Below are positions 26,727 through 35,134 of a stretch of 64,000 nucleotides of DNA, in pieces. Under the pieces are notes generated by a model. The model saw only the letters and a list, made by a program, of their open reading frames with translations, did no database searches and was not told the origin of the DNA. This DNA is from Pontibacter coccineus (GTDB taxonomy: Bacteria; Bacteroidota; Bacteroidia; Cytophagales; Hymenobacteraceae), in the NCBI RefSeq assembly GCF_030546575.1, contig NZ_JAUOTN010000011.1:62001-126000 (forward strand). The letters are read 5' to 3'. How positions within the stretch are numbered: the first letter of the stretch is position 1; every line of letters begins with the position of its first letter. The position numbers and the translations under genes are program-made.

Positions 26727-26910
26727 GGCGCATAGGTTTTAGAAGTGAGGCAGTTTTACCTGCATTTTCTTATTGGATGCACCCCGAGTCATTTTTCCAC
26801 AAGTACCTTTGATATTTTTTACAGTGGGCGGATCACTCTGATAAAGGTTTGTCCTTTCCAGAAGTAGAGCCTGGGTTAGCAGGTATAAATATCTGCACCA
26901 GGTATAAATA

Positions 26911-26938
26911 AAAAAGGCCCTCGTATGAGGGCCTTTTT
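26911..26938 (-). terminator. Terminator between the two tonB genes
   Basis: AAAAAGGCCCTC (26911-26922) and GAGGGCCTTTTT (26927-26938) form a 12-bp perfect stem with a 4-base loop. It ends the exbB-to-tonB transcript on the minus strand. Two AGGTATA copies (near 26880 and 26900) lie just beyond it. Confidence 0.92.
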
Positions 26939-26956
26939 ACTGTTATGGAATAAGAC

Positions 26957-27787
26957 TTACTTAATAGCAAATCGTACTGGCAAGGTATAGCGAACAGGTA
27001 CTGAGCGACCGTTCTGCTTTCCTGGTGACCACTTCGGCATTGTTTTCACAACGCGAACAGCTTCTTCGTCAGTTCCAGAGCCAAGGCTCTTCACAACCTC
27101 AATTTCTGAGATCTCGCCTGTGCGGCTTACTACGAACGAAAGAACTACCAGGCCTTCTACGCCGGCACGCTGAGCAGCAGCTGGGTAGCGGATGTTCTTG
27201 CCGAGATACTTCATCATTTCGCCTTCTCCGCCTGGGAATTCAGGCATCTGCTCCACGTAAGTATATGGCTTCTCTTCTACTACTTCTGCAACTACGTCGC
27301 TTGTACCGTCGATGTCACCCAGATCGAGTGGAGCACCTTTAACACCTTCAACCGTTTTGGTTCCGATGTCTACGTCCTCCAATTCTGATTGATCCGGCAC
27401 TTTTTCCTCTTCCTGTACTTCCTGGTCACGCTTCACAACTGGTGGCGTGAACTTTACCTGCGCACGTACTGGTGGCGGTGGCGGTGGAAGATCTGGTGGT
27501 GGCGGCGGCGGCGGCGGTGGCGTGGCCTCATCCAGTGGTGGTGGCGGAGCCAGATCTACTTCTGTTACAATTCGGTCTACCACTTGTTCTTCTTCCGTGT
27601 CTCCTTTGATCATTTTTGAAATCAGAGGAATGCTAAGGAAAAGGAAGAACAATGCAATTGCTACAGTTGCGGCAATTGTGATATGCTTATTGTAAATTCT
27701 GCGAAGTAGGTAGGCACCGTACGCTCTGTTACGTCCTTCAAAGACTATATCATCGAGCGATGCTTTTTCTAACTTACTTACTTCCAT
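26957..27787 (-). CDS. Energy transducer TonB (first copy)
   Basis: A 276-residue TonB four bases after the second exbD. The N-terminus (SKLEKASLDDIVFEGRNRAYGAYLLRR region) leads into one helix (IAATVAIALFFLFLSIP). The spacer contains striking proline runs (PPPPPPPPPDLPPPPPPV, about 92-110) typical of TonB reach across the periplasm. The C-terminal domain has EQMPEFPGGEGEMMKYLGKN, RYPAAAQRAGVEGLVVLSF and MPKWSPGKQNGRSVPVRY. It is clearly homologous to the copy at 25884, especially over the last 90 residues. Confidence 0.94.
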   Translation of the reverse strand: MEVSKLEKASLDDIVFEGRNRAYGAYLLRRIYNKHITIAATVAIALFFLFLSIPLISKMIKGDTEEEQVVDRIVTEVDLAPPPPLDEATPPPPPPPPPDLPPPPPPVRAQVKFTPPVVKRDQEVQEEEKVPDQSELEDVDIGTKTVEGVKGAPLDLGDIDGTSDVVAEVVEEKPYTYVEQMPEFPGGEGEMMKYLGKNIRYPAAAQRAGVEGLVVLSFVVSRTGEISEIEVVKSLGSGTDEEAVRVVKTMPKWSPGKQNGRSVPVRYTLPVRFAIK

Positions 27788-27790
27788 ATC

Positions 27791-28315
27791 TTAATTCCCA
27801 ATTTGTTCTTGTACCAACTTTTTGTCTGATTCGCCTATATCGACCATCGCAAACCTCTTGGTATCCGTTATTTTCAACTCGTCCAGGATATCTACCATGT
27901 TTTTATAGCGTGAACCTTCCATCGGTTTTACCATTACGGTCATCATATCGTTCGATTTCACTTGCGATGATAAAAGAACTTTACGGATGCCATTTGCGGC
28001 ATAACTCGACTCAACGATTTCCGGGTTATCCTCTGCCAAACCGAAGTAGTAGTATAGCTTGTCGTCAGCGCCAAGTATAATGGTCATGGCGTTACTGGCT
28101 TTCAAGGCTATCTGCTCCTCTTCGTTCTCGACCTTCTTTGGCATGTTGATTTCCATCGTCTGCGGCTTGTTGAAGGTAGTGGTAAGCATGAAGAACGTAA
28201 TCAGAAGGGCGGCAAGGTCTACCAGCGGTGTCATGTCAATTTTGGTCGACTGGCGTTTGGCGCGTTTTTTCCCGCCTTTGCCGCCAGAGTCGGCCTTTTG
28301 TTGCATTTCTGCCAT
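27791..28315 (-). CDS. ExbD/TolR family protein (second copy)
   Basis: A 174-residue single-helix protein of the ExbB/ExbD proton motor. The basic N-terminus (GKKRAKRQSTKIDMTPLVDLAALLITFFML) holds the conserved aspartate of the helix, D-L-A. The periplasmic part includes TMEINMPKKVENEEEQIAL and a late LDELKITDTKRFAMVDIG. It lies between the first exbD (24-bp gap) and tonB (4-bp gap). Confidence 0.92.
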   Translation of the reverse strand: MAEMQQKADSGGKGGKKRAKRQSTKIDMTPLVDLAALLITFFMLTTTFNKPQTMEINMPKKVENEEEQIALKASNAMTIILGADDKLYYYFGLAEDNPEIVESSYAANGIRKVLLSSQVKSNDMMTVMVKPMEGSRYKNMVDILDELKITDTKRFAMVDIGESDKKLVQEQIGN

Positions 28316-28338
28316 TATCTTATCTCCTTTCTAATTAA

Positions 28339-28941
28339 TTAGTTCGTTGGCTTCATCTCCATGTCCGTAATGAGGTTGAACCTGTCTACTTTCTTCTCCT
28401 GTAGAATGTCCATCACTCGCTTCACAGTCGGATAGCTTACGTCCTGGTCACCTTTGATGGCAATTACCACCTTTGGGTTAGTAAGACGAGTCTGCAATAC
28501 CCAGTCGCCAAGCTCATTACGTGCCGAATCAACCGGAATTCCCGGCTGGTTTACTTCCTTACGATCGTTTGACTCCATTGCCAGGTAACCTTTCAGTTGG
28601 TTAATTGGCACGCCGAAGTTGCTTAGGAGAGAAAATGTTTTTCTTTCCTCTTCGGTAAAACCAATATTGTAGTTCTTAGCAATTCTGTCAAGCAATGCTT
28701 CCTTTGTCTGCTGCCCGTCTACTCCAAAGAACACACGGTCATTTTTATCAACCGTAATAGTAATTACGTTAGTGTCCGGGATCTTGATTTCTGAAGCAGA
28801 TGAAGGAGTGTCTACTATAACAGCCTCATCTGGACGGGCTGTTGCAGTCAGCATAAAGAAAGTAACCAGCAAGAAGAATAAGTCCACCATTGGCGTCATG
28901 TCCAATGAGGGGGCCGTTCTTTTTACTTTTACTTTAGGCAT
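28339..28941 (-). CDS. ExbD/TolR family protein (first copy)
   Basis: A 200-residue ExbD paralogue. KRTAPSLDMTPMVDLFFLLVTFFML gives the membrane helix with the proton-relay aspartate in MVDLFF. A longer periplasmic domain follows (VIVDTPSSASEIKIPDTN; VVIAIKGDQDVSYPTVKRV). Double exbD genes behind exbB are usual in Bacteroidota, and ExbD acts as a dimer, so the two may form a heterodimer. Confidence 0.92.
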   Translation of the reverse strand: MPKVKVKRTAPSLDMTPMVDLFFLLVTFFMLTATARPDEAVIVDTPSSASEIKIPDTNVITITVDKNDRVFFGVDGQQTKEALLDRIAKNYNIGFTEEERKTFSLLSNFGVPINQLKGYLAMESNDRKEVNQPGIPVDSARNELGDWVLQTRLTNPKVVIAIKGDQDVSYPTVKRVMDILQEKKVDRFNLITDMEMKPTN

Positions 28942-28966
28942 CTTATCTGGTTAAATACGGTTTAAC

Positions 28967-29833
28967 TTATACAGTGTGTGGTCTTGTAGCTGGTGTTTCG
29001 TGCTCTGCTGTGAAAGTAGACACCATGCTGAAACCTGCTTCGTCGATGCCGTAAGTAAGCTCGTCGATTTTGCTTGTAAAGTAGTTGTACGCGATGATCG
29101 CGATAGTAGAACCAGTAATACCCAGTGCTGTGTTGATAAGGGCCTCAGAGATACCGTTTGCAAGGGCTACTGAGTCAGGAGCACCTGAAGTTGCAAGAGC
29201 CGAGAAGGCCTTGATCATACCAAGTACCGTACCGATCAGACCTACCAGTGTAGAGATTGAAGCGATAGTCGAGATAATCACCAGGTTTTTCTCCAGCATT
29301 GGAAGTTCCAGTGAAGTAGACTCTTCGATTTCTTTCTGGATAGCGGCAACTTTCTCTGCTTTCAGCAGTTCAGGCTCGTTCTGCATTTCCTTGTACTTCA
29401 GCAAACCAGCCTTTACCACGTTGGCAACTGATCCTTTCTGAACATCGCAGGCAGCAATAGCGCCGTTGATATCACGCTGCTTTAATTTAGTAGAGATGGT
29501 ACGTACGAATTGAGCAACACTTTTTGTGCCTTTTGCCTTGCTGATTGTAAGGGCACGCTCAATAGCGAAAATAAATACCAACAGGTTAAGAGTTAGCAAC
29601 AGAGGCACTACCCAGCCACCTTTGTAAACAATGCCAAGATAGTTGCCCGGAAGCGGGTGGTTATTCGGGTCGTTGCCTTCGAAGTTGGCAGGATTGCCAA
29701 AAACGAACATATAGATAAGCACACATGCTACCAGCGCAAGCGGAATAACAATACTCGCAAATACGCCACCAATCGGGCTCGGCTTTTTTTCTACATTAGC
29801 ATCTTTGCTCACTACTGCAGTCTTTTTTTCCAT
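28967..29833 (-). CDS. MotA/TolQ/ExbB proton-channel family protein
   Basis: A 288-residue inner-membrane protein, first gene of the exbB-exbD-exbD-tonB run. Helices are visible at VFASIVIPLALVACVLIYMF, VVPLLLTLNLLVFIFAIE, LVIISTIASISTLVGLIGTVLGM (the conserved TLVGLIGTVLGMI pore motif) and INTALGITGSTIAIIAYNYF. ExbB pentamers surround the ExbD dimer and use the proton gradient to move TonB. A long upstream region of about 560 bp may carry its promoter. Confidence 0.94.
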   Translation of the reverse strand: MEKKTAVVSKDANVEKKPSPIGGVFASIVIPLALVACVLIYMFVFGNPANFEGNDPNNHPLPGNYLGIVYKGGWVVPLLLTLNLLVFIFAIERALTISKAKGTKSVAQFVRTISTKLKQRDINGAIAACDVQKGSVANVVKAGLLKYKEMQNEPELLKAEKVAAIQKEIEESTSLELPMLEKNLVIISTIASISTLVGLIGTVLGMIKAFSALATSGAPDSVALANGISEALINTALGITGSTIAIIAYNYFTSKIDELTYGIDEAGFSMVSTFTAEHETPATRPHTV

Positions 29834-30393
29834 TTTGTTTAAAAGTTTAAAGTTTAGCTGTTTGTGTTGTAATTAAAAATGATTGTGTAATATGAAAAGG
29901 TAATTGTTTCGGATTTAGTTCTTCATTGGTTTTGCAATTTCTGCTTTTTCCGCAATTTTCAAACGATCTAGGGCTTTTAATTTCGAAAAAACTAGCCATA
30001 GTACTGTAAAGTCAGCCCAAAATAAATTTCTTAATACTTTTACTCAAGGCAAATACTGCGGCTTTACAAATATATTTTATTTATAATTCTTATCCAAAGT
30101 TTAAACTTCGTGTATCCGCACAGCACTAGTTCAGGTTCTCTTTATCGCTTGCTGGTCAAGTGTTTAATGTCCAATTTAACAGCCGTGTACCTTGGTTTAT
30201 ATACGGTATTAACGCAGGCAATAGGGTGATTCCTGTAATGGCAATAAATCAGACCGGGGAATATTGTGATAAGAAGAACGTATTCAAACTAGTTGGTAAC
30301 AAATAAATAAAGTCAAATAAGTTTGTTTGAAACGGGCCTGGGAGCAGATTGAATCATAAATATAAAGCATGTTTGCTAAATATGTATGCATGC
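29834..30393. other. 560-bp AT-rich intergenic region
   Basis: Between the starts of exbB and the end of mazG, both minus strand. No gene, hairpin or repeat of note is seen apart from a candidate promoter at 30067-30098. It contains none of the AGGTATA motifs. Confidence 0.6.
30067..30098 (-). promoter_or_regulatory. Candidate promoter of the exbB operon
   Basis: Reading the minus strand, TTTG (30098-30095) and TATATTTG (30074-30067) are 20 bases apart, matching the Bacteroidota -33 TTTG and -7 TAnnTTTG elements. It would give a 5' leader of about 230 bases. Confidence 0.4.
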
Positions 30394-31206
30394 CTATCTG
30401 TTTTTTGCCCGATTCCAGTAAATATCCATTTCTTTTAAGGATAAGTCCTGTAGTCGTTTACCATCTTTAGATGCCTCTTGCTCCATATACTGAAACCGGT
30501 CAATAAATTTCAGGTTGGTCTTTTCGAGTGCTTCTTCTGGGTTTATGTCAATAAAACGGGCAAAATTGATGAGTGAAAAAAGTAAGTCTCCAAACTCTCC
30601 GGTAGCTTTCTGGTGGTCAATTGACTGCACCTCCAGCGTGTTGAACTCCGATTCAAACTCATGCAGCTCTTCCTGTACCTTCTCCCATACCTCCGATTTG
30701 TCATCCCAATCAAAGCCTGCCCCACGGGCTTTCTCCTGTATACGCATGGCTTTCACCAAAGCCGGGAGTGAGGTTGGTACGCCGCCAAGCACAGACTTGT
30801 TGCCTTCTTTCAGTTTCAGACGCTCCCAATTCTGCTTTACCTCCTCTTCGGTGGTGGCGGTGACATCGCCATAAATATGCGGATGTCTGAAAATAAGCTT
30901 TTCGCAGAGTGCGTTAAGAACATCAGCTATATCAAAAGTTTTTTGCTCGGAAGCGATCTTGGCATAGAACACCATGTGCAGCATGATATCGCCAATTTCC
31001 TTCTTGATCTCCTGCATATCCTGTCGAATAATGGCGTCGGACAGTTCGTAGGTTTCTTCAATGGTCAGATGGCGCAGGCTCTCGATCGTCTGCTTTCTGT
31101 CCCAGGGGCATTTCTCGCGTAGCTCATCCATCACGTCCAGCAAGCGGTCAAAAGCCTGTAGCTGGCGCCCGCGCGGACTGTCTTCAAATTTTTGCGTGTT
31201 ATTCAT
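30394..31206 (-). CDS. mazG: Nucleoside triphosphate pyrophosphohydrolase MazG
   Basis: Hydrolyses nucleoside triphosphates to monophosphate and pyrophosphate. I place the start at ATG 31206 (MNNTQKFEDSPRGRQLQAFD), since the longer frame to 31281 would carry a promoter box inside it. The 270-residue protein has two MazG domains. The first has MDELREKCPWDRKQTIESLRHLTIEETYEL and KKEIGDIMLHMVF with EExxE and ExxD metal ligands; the second has QEELHEFESEF and GEFGDLLFSLINFARF. Length and motifs fit the E. coli MazG. Confidence 0.94.
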   Translation of the reverse strand: MNNTQKFEDSPRGRQLQAFDRLLDVMDELREKCPWDRKQTIESLRHLTIEETYELSDAIIRQDMQEIKKEIGDIMLHMVFYAKIASEQKTFDIADVLNALCEKLIFRHPHIYGDVTATTEEEVKQNWERLKLKEGNKSVLGGVPTSLPALVKAMRIQEKARGAGFDWDDKSEVWEKVQEELHEFESEFNTLEVQSIDHQKATGEFGDLLFSLINFARFIDINPEEALEKTNLKFIDRFQYMEQEASKDGKRLQDLSLKEMDIYWNRAKNR

Positions 31207-31211
31207 AAACG

Positions 31212-31219
31212 CAAAGGTA
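31212..31219 (-). promoter_or_regulatory. Candidate -7 box TACCTTTG for mazG
   Basis: On the minus strand TACCTTTG matches TAnnTTTG and ends six bases before the mazG ATG, which implies a very short or absent leader and supports the shorter start. The same octamer precedes mutY. Confidence 0.45.
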
Positions 31220-31344
31220 ATAAAATCATCAGTGGCGATGTTGTACTGCAAATCGATACCGCATCTACGCAGCGATGCCATTTAATTATTAGATGCACGA
31301 AGCAGCTAAATTCCATAAACTGCTAAACCTTAATTCTAAATTAT

Positions 31345-31352
31345 TACTTTTG
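31345..31352 (+). promoter_or_regulatory. Candidate -7 box TACTTTTG for the phosphohexomutase gene
   Basis: TACTTTTG fits the consensus TAnnTTTG, 23 bases before the GTG start at 31376, with no clear -33 element. Confidence 0.45.
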
Positions 31353-31375
31353 CAGGTGAAAAAAATATTCTCGCA

Positions 31376-32767
31376 GTGGCTTTAATAAAATCAATTTCAG
31401 GAATCAGAGGTACGATTGGAGGACAGGCTGGTGAGGCACTTACTCCTGTGGATGTGGTGAAGTTTGCCGCCGCTTACGGTACCTGGGTATTGCAGACTAC
31501 TGGCAACAACACCATTATAGTGGGGCGCGATGCCCGCCTTTCTGGTGACATGGTGAACAAGCTGGTTTGCGCCACCCTGCAAGGGTTAGGTATAAACGTG
31601 GTCGATCTGGGGCTGTCAACAACGCCTACAGTAGAGATGGCGGTGCCCGACTACAAAGCTGGCGGCGGTATTATCCTGACGGCAAGCCACAACCCAAAGC
31701 AGTGGAATGCCCTCAAGTTGCTCAATCACAAAGGTGAATTCATTTCTGATGCTGAAGGCAAACTGGTGCTGGAACTGGCAGATAAGGAAGCGTTTGAGTT
31801 TGCACAGGTGAACGACCTGGGTACCTACCAGCACGACGACGAAGCACTGCAAAAGCACATTGATATGATTCTGGCTTTGCCGCTGGTCGACGTAAATGCC
31901 ATTAAAGAGAAAGACTTCAGCGTAGCAATCGACTGTGTTAACTCTTCCGGAGGTATAGCCATCCCGATGCTGCTCGAGGCACTGGGCGTACATAAAGTTG
32001 AAAAGCTGTTCTGCGAGCCGGACGGGAATTTCCCGCACAACCCGGAGCCGCTACCTGAGAACCTGCGCGAGATCGCGCGCGTGATCGAGAAAGGCAAGTT
32101 TGACTTAGGTATAGTAGTAGACCCGGATGTGGACAGACTGGCCCTGGTCAATGAAGACGGCAGCATGTTCGGCGAGGAGTATACCCTGGTGGCCGTAGCC
32201 GACTATGTGCTCAAAAACCAGGTGGGCAACACGGTTTCTAACCTTTCCTCTACCAGGGCGCTGCGCGACGTGACTGAGAAAGCTGGTGGGCAGTATTATG
32301 CTGCTGCTGTGGGCGAGGTGAACGTGGTGAACATGATGAAGGCTGAGAACGCCATCATCGGAGGAGAAGGCAATGGGGGTATCATCTACCCTGAACTGCA
32401 TTATGGCCGCGATGCCCTGGTAGGTATAGCGCTGTTTTTGACGCACCTGGCCAAATCAGGTATAAGCATGACGCGCCTGCGTGCCAGCTACCCGAATTAC
32501 CATATCTCTAAAAATAAGATTGAGCTGACGCCGGATGTGGACGTAGACGAAGTGCTGCGCCAAATGCAGGAGCGTTACGCCAAGCAGCCGATCAATACCA
32601 TTGACGGTGTGAAGATCGAGTTTGACAGGGAGTGGGTGCACCTGCGCAAATCCAACACAGAGCCGATCATCCGCATTTATGCAGAGTCGGAGAGCAACGC
32701 TACTGCCGACCACTTGGCCAACAAAATTATTGCTGACATCAAAGAGATCATCTCTGCCAAAGCATAA
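31376..32767 (+). CDS. glmM: Phosphoglucosamine mutase
   Basis: Interconverts glucosamine 6- and 1-phosphate on the way to UDP-GlcNAc. GTG start; 463 residues. Family motifs are all present: SISGIRGTIGG at the N-terminus, catalytic Ser104 in LTASHNPKQWNALK, the metal loop VVDPDVDRLALVNEDG, GGEGNGGIIYPELHYGRD, and the phosphate-binding RKSNTEPIIRIYAES at the C-terminus. The alpha-D-phosphohexomutase family also contains phosphomannomutases, so glmM is the best call rather than proven. Confidence 0.85.
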   Translation: MALIKSISGIRGTIGGQAGEALTPVDVVKFAAAYGTWVLQTTGNNTIIVGRDARLSGDMVNKLVCATLQGLGINVVDLGLSTTPTVEMAVPDYKAGGGIILTASHNPKQWNALKLLNHKGEFISDAEGKLVLELADKEAFEFAQVNDLGTYQHDDEALQKHIDMILALPLVDVNAIKEKDFSVAIDCVNSSGGIAIPMLLEALGVHKVEKLFCEPDGNFPHNPEPLPENLREIARVIEKGKFDLGIVVDPDVDRLALVNEDGSMFGEEYTLVAVADYVLKNQVGNTVSNLSSTRALRDVTEKAGGQYYAAAVGEVNVVNMMKAENAIIGGEGNGGIIYPELHYGRDALVGIALFLTHLAKSGISMTRLRASYPNYHISKNKIELTPDVDVDEVLRQMQERYAKQPINTIDGVKIEFDREWVHLRKSNTEPIIRIYAESESNATADHLANKIIADIKEIISAKA

Positions 32768-32808
32768 TGTGTTGTTGCTGTAGCATATTAATTAACTAGC
32801 AATCGGAG

Positions 32809-32860
32809 GTTGCGCCAAAGGAGAAACCAAGCTTTTTCTCTAGTGGCGCAACTTTTTTTT
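32809..32860 (+). terminator. Terminator after glmM
   Basis: GTTGCGCCA (32809-32817) pairs with TGGCGCAAC (32844-32852), with inner GAGAAA/TTTCTC pairing, followed by eight T. Confidence 0.9.
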
Positions 32861-32902
32861 ATACTTTAGTAGTTCGTTTAAGAGAATCCAATACAAAATA
32901 TC

Positions 32903-34045
32903 ATGCGTGTTTATTTAGATAATGCAGCTACCACTCCTCTTGACAGAGAGGTTTTTGATGCCATGGCCCCTTTTATGCTGGAGCATTTCGGCAACCCTTC
33001 TTCCATCCATTCCCATGGGCGCGAGGTGAGGTCTGCCATTGAAAAAGCCCGTCGCACGGTAGCTACGCTGCTAAACACGTCGCCTGCCGAGGTGTTTTTT
33101 ACCTCCGGTGGCACGGAGGCGGACAACGCCGCTATTGTCTGTACCTGCCGTTCGCTGGGTATAAAACATGCGATCACTACCAAACTGGAGCACCATGCCG
33201 TGCTGCACACCATGGAAATGCTGGAAAAGCAAGGCGATGTGCAACTGAGCTACCTGCGCCACGACGAGCGCGGCAACCTGGACCTGGAGCACCTGGAGGA
33301 GCTGTTGGCGAACCAACCGCGCACGATCGTCTCGATCATGCACGCCAACAATGAGATCGGCACACTCAACGATATTGAGAAGATCGGGGAGATATGCAGA
33401 AAGTATAACGCCATTTTCCATTCTGATACGGTGCAGACCATGGGGCATTATAAGCACGATGTGCAGCAGATCGGTGCTAATTTCCTGGTAGGGTCAGCGC
33501 ACAAGTTCCATGGACCAAAGGGTGTGGGATTCCTGTACTGCGATGCGGAGACCAAGATTCAGCCCCTGATTCAGGGTGGTGCGCAGGAGCGTAATATGCG
33601 TGGCGGAACCGAGAACGTGTATGGCATCATCGGGCTGGCCAAAGCGCTGGAGATCGCTTACCGCGAAATGGCTGAGCACCAGAAGCACATGCAGGGCCTG
33701 AAGGACCGCATGATCTACAAACTGCGGGAGCAGATGGAAGATGTGAGCTTCAATGGTATGTCGGAGTTTGGTGACAAGAGCCTTTACACGGTGCTCAACG
33801 TAAGCCTGCCGGCCTCTGACATCAACGAGATGTTGCTTTTCAGTCTTGACATTGCCAAGATTTCGGCTTCGGGCGGAAGTGCCTGCAGCAGCGGCGCCAA
33901 TGCGGGTTCGCATGTGCTGCGTGCATTGGGCGTAGATCCGCTTCGGGGTTCTGTTCGCTTCTCTTTCAGCAAGTATAACACAGAGGCCGAGATCGACTAC
34001 GTAGCCGAAACACTAGCCAAAATGTATAAAAAAGAGCTGGCCTAG
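32903..34045 (+). CDS. Cysteine desulfurase (NifS/IscS family)
   Basis: PLP enzyme moving sulfur from cysteine to Fe-S cluster and thiolation pathways. The 380-residue protein has VYLDNAATTPLD, the PLP lysine Lys201 in GSAHKFHGPKG, GGAQERNMRGGTENV, and the catalytic Cys328 in SASGGSACSSGA. It is the housekeeping IscS/NifS type (short active-site loop). A selenium-transfer role for SelD is possible in principle, but the gene is 25 kb from selD and shows no special sign of it. Confidence 0.92.
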   Translation: MRVYLDNAATTPLDREVFDAMAPFMLEHFGNPSSIHSHGREVRSAIEKARRTVATLLNTSPAEVFFTSGGTEADNAAIVCTCRSLGIKHAITTKLEHHAVLHTMEMLEKQGDVQLSYLRHDERGNLDLEHLEELLANQPRTIVSIMHANNEIGTLNDIEKIGEICRKYNAIFHSDTVQTMGHYKHDVQQIGANFLVGSAHKFHGPKGVGFLYCDAETKIQPLIQGGAQERNMRGGTENVYGIIGLAKALEIAYREMAEHQKHMQGLKDRMIYKLREQMEDVSFNGMSEFGDKSLYTVLNVSLPASDINEMLLFSLDIAKISASGGSACSSGANAGSHVLRALGVDPLRGSVRFSFSKYNTEAEIDYVAETLAKMYKKELA

Positions 34046-34073
34046 GTATAGGCGCGCTTTAGTAAGAATATAA

Positions 34074-34103
34074 AAAGGCTTCAGCAGGAATGCTGGAGCC
34101 TTT
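34074..34103 (+). terminator. Terminator after the cysteine desulfurase gene
   Basis: AAAGGCTTCAGCA (34074-34086) and TGCTGGAGCCTTT (34091-34103) form a 13-bp stem with one G-T pair, followed by CTTT. An AGGTATA copy overlaps the gene end at about 34044. Confidence 0.8.
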
Positions 34104-34143
34104 CTTTATCAATCAATAACCGAAACGGAATAAGAAGTAATCA

Positions 34144-34725
34144 ATGAGAAGTATAGGCGTTTTTTGTGGAGCCAACACAGGTATAAATGCGGTGTATAGT
34201 GATGCTGCAGCACAGCTTGGTAAGCTGATGGCTGAGCAACACATTAAGCTGGTATACGGTGGAGGCAATGTGGGCTTGATGGGTGTGATTGCTGATGCTA
34301 TAATAGCCGGAGGAGGTATAGGGATAGGTGTTATTCCACAGAGCCTGGTGGACAGGGAAGTAGCGCACAGGAGTTTGCAGGAACTGATTGTCGTTGAAAC
34401 CATGCACGAGCGAAAAGCCATCATGGCGGCCCGATCCGATGCTTTCATTGCCATGCCTGGCGGTTTTGGCACCTTCGACGAAATTTGTGAGATCATTACC
34501 TGGAACCAGTTAGGCATCATCAAAAAGCCTGTAGCCTTTTACAACATCAACGGTTACTGGGACAAGTTCTTCGAGATGATCGACCATACGGTAAGTGAAG
34601 GCTTCGTGAAGTTTGATCAGCGCGAGAACCTGATTGTAGAAAGTGATCCGGAGGTACTGCTCCAGAAGATCAGAGCCTACGCAGACACCTCTTCCGATTA
34701 TTGGGTCGATTTTAAGAGGATCTGA
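34144..34725 (+). CDS. LOG-family Rossmann-fold protein (TIGR00730)
   Basis: A 193-residue protein with the two LOG signatures: GGGNVGLMG (40-48 region) and PGGFGTFDE (105-113). Family members cleave cytokinin nucleotide 5'-monophosphates to free base and ribose 5-phosphate, and bacterial ones often act on AMP-like nucleotides. The N-terminus RSIGVFCGANTG is the usual nucleotide-binding start. There is no operon partner. Confidence 0.92.
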   Translation: MRSIGVFCGANTGINAVYSDAAAQLGKLMAEQHIKLVYGGGNVGLMGVIADAIIAGGGIGIGVIPQSLVDREVAHRSLQELIVVETMHERKAIMAARSDAFIAMPGGFGTFDEICEIITWNQLGIIKKPVAFYNINGYWDKFFEMIDHTVSEGFVKFDQRENLIVESDPEVLLQKIRAYADTSSDYWVDFKRI

Positions 34726-35134
34726 TTGTTGATTGCTCCCTGTTGAGCAGTTGCGGTGTGACGGTTTAGGCCTGCTTGCAGGTATAGGTCGTGACCAAGT
34801 CGGGTAAGTAATTGCAGTTCGGGCATGATCGGATTCCAGCCTTCTGCTCTTTCGGCTACGCAAGTCGGTGGTATACCTGCAGCAACTACTATCGGAGCCG
34901 CACCCGAACTTAAAGGTGGTAGCCTGACAACATGGACGCGTGACCTCTTCGAGTTGGTCACAGGTATAGCAAAGTTGGAAGCGTGGGTAAAATCAGGATA
35001 TCCTTCATTGGCCGGAAATATTAGCTGAACGGAGGTATAAACCAGAAGCGCCGCTGCAAGATCTTGCAGCGGCGCCTCCGGGTTATACTTGGCGGGGTTC
35101 CATAGCTGTAGAGACAACTTAAAAACTCCGCCCC
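34726..35134. other. 409-bp intergenic region with four AGGTATA copies and a 28-bp palindrome
   Basis: Lies between the LOG gene and the convergent hemH. Short open frames exist on both strands but none has a recognisable domain or proper start signal. Motif copies are at 34780-34786, 34872-34878, 34962-34968 and 35033-35039, a dense set for 409 bp. A 28-bp perfect palindrome is at 35048-35075. Confidence 0.6.
35048..35075. repeat. 28-bp perfect palindrome
   Basis: The arms are GCGCCGCTGCAAGA and TCTTGCAGCGGCGC with no spacer. There is no T-tract, so it is not a standard intrinsic terminator, though it sits between convergent genes. It could act as a hairpin block to transcription from either side. 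Confidence 0.85.

Noticed and set aside
27389..27695. Plus-strand Gly/Trp/Arg-rich frames opposite tonB
   Set aside because: They are the reverse reading of the proline-rich TonB spacer (CCN codons read as GGN); tonB itself is clear.
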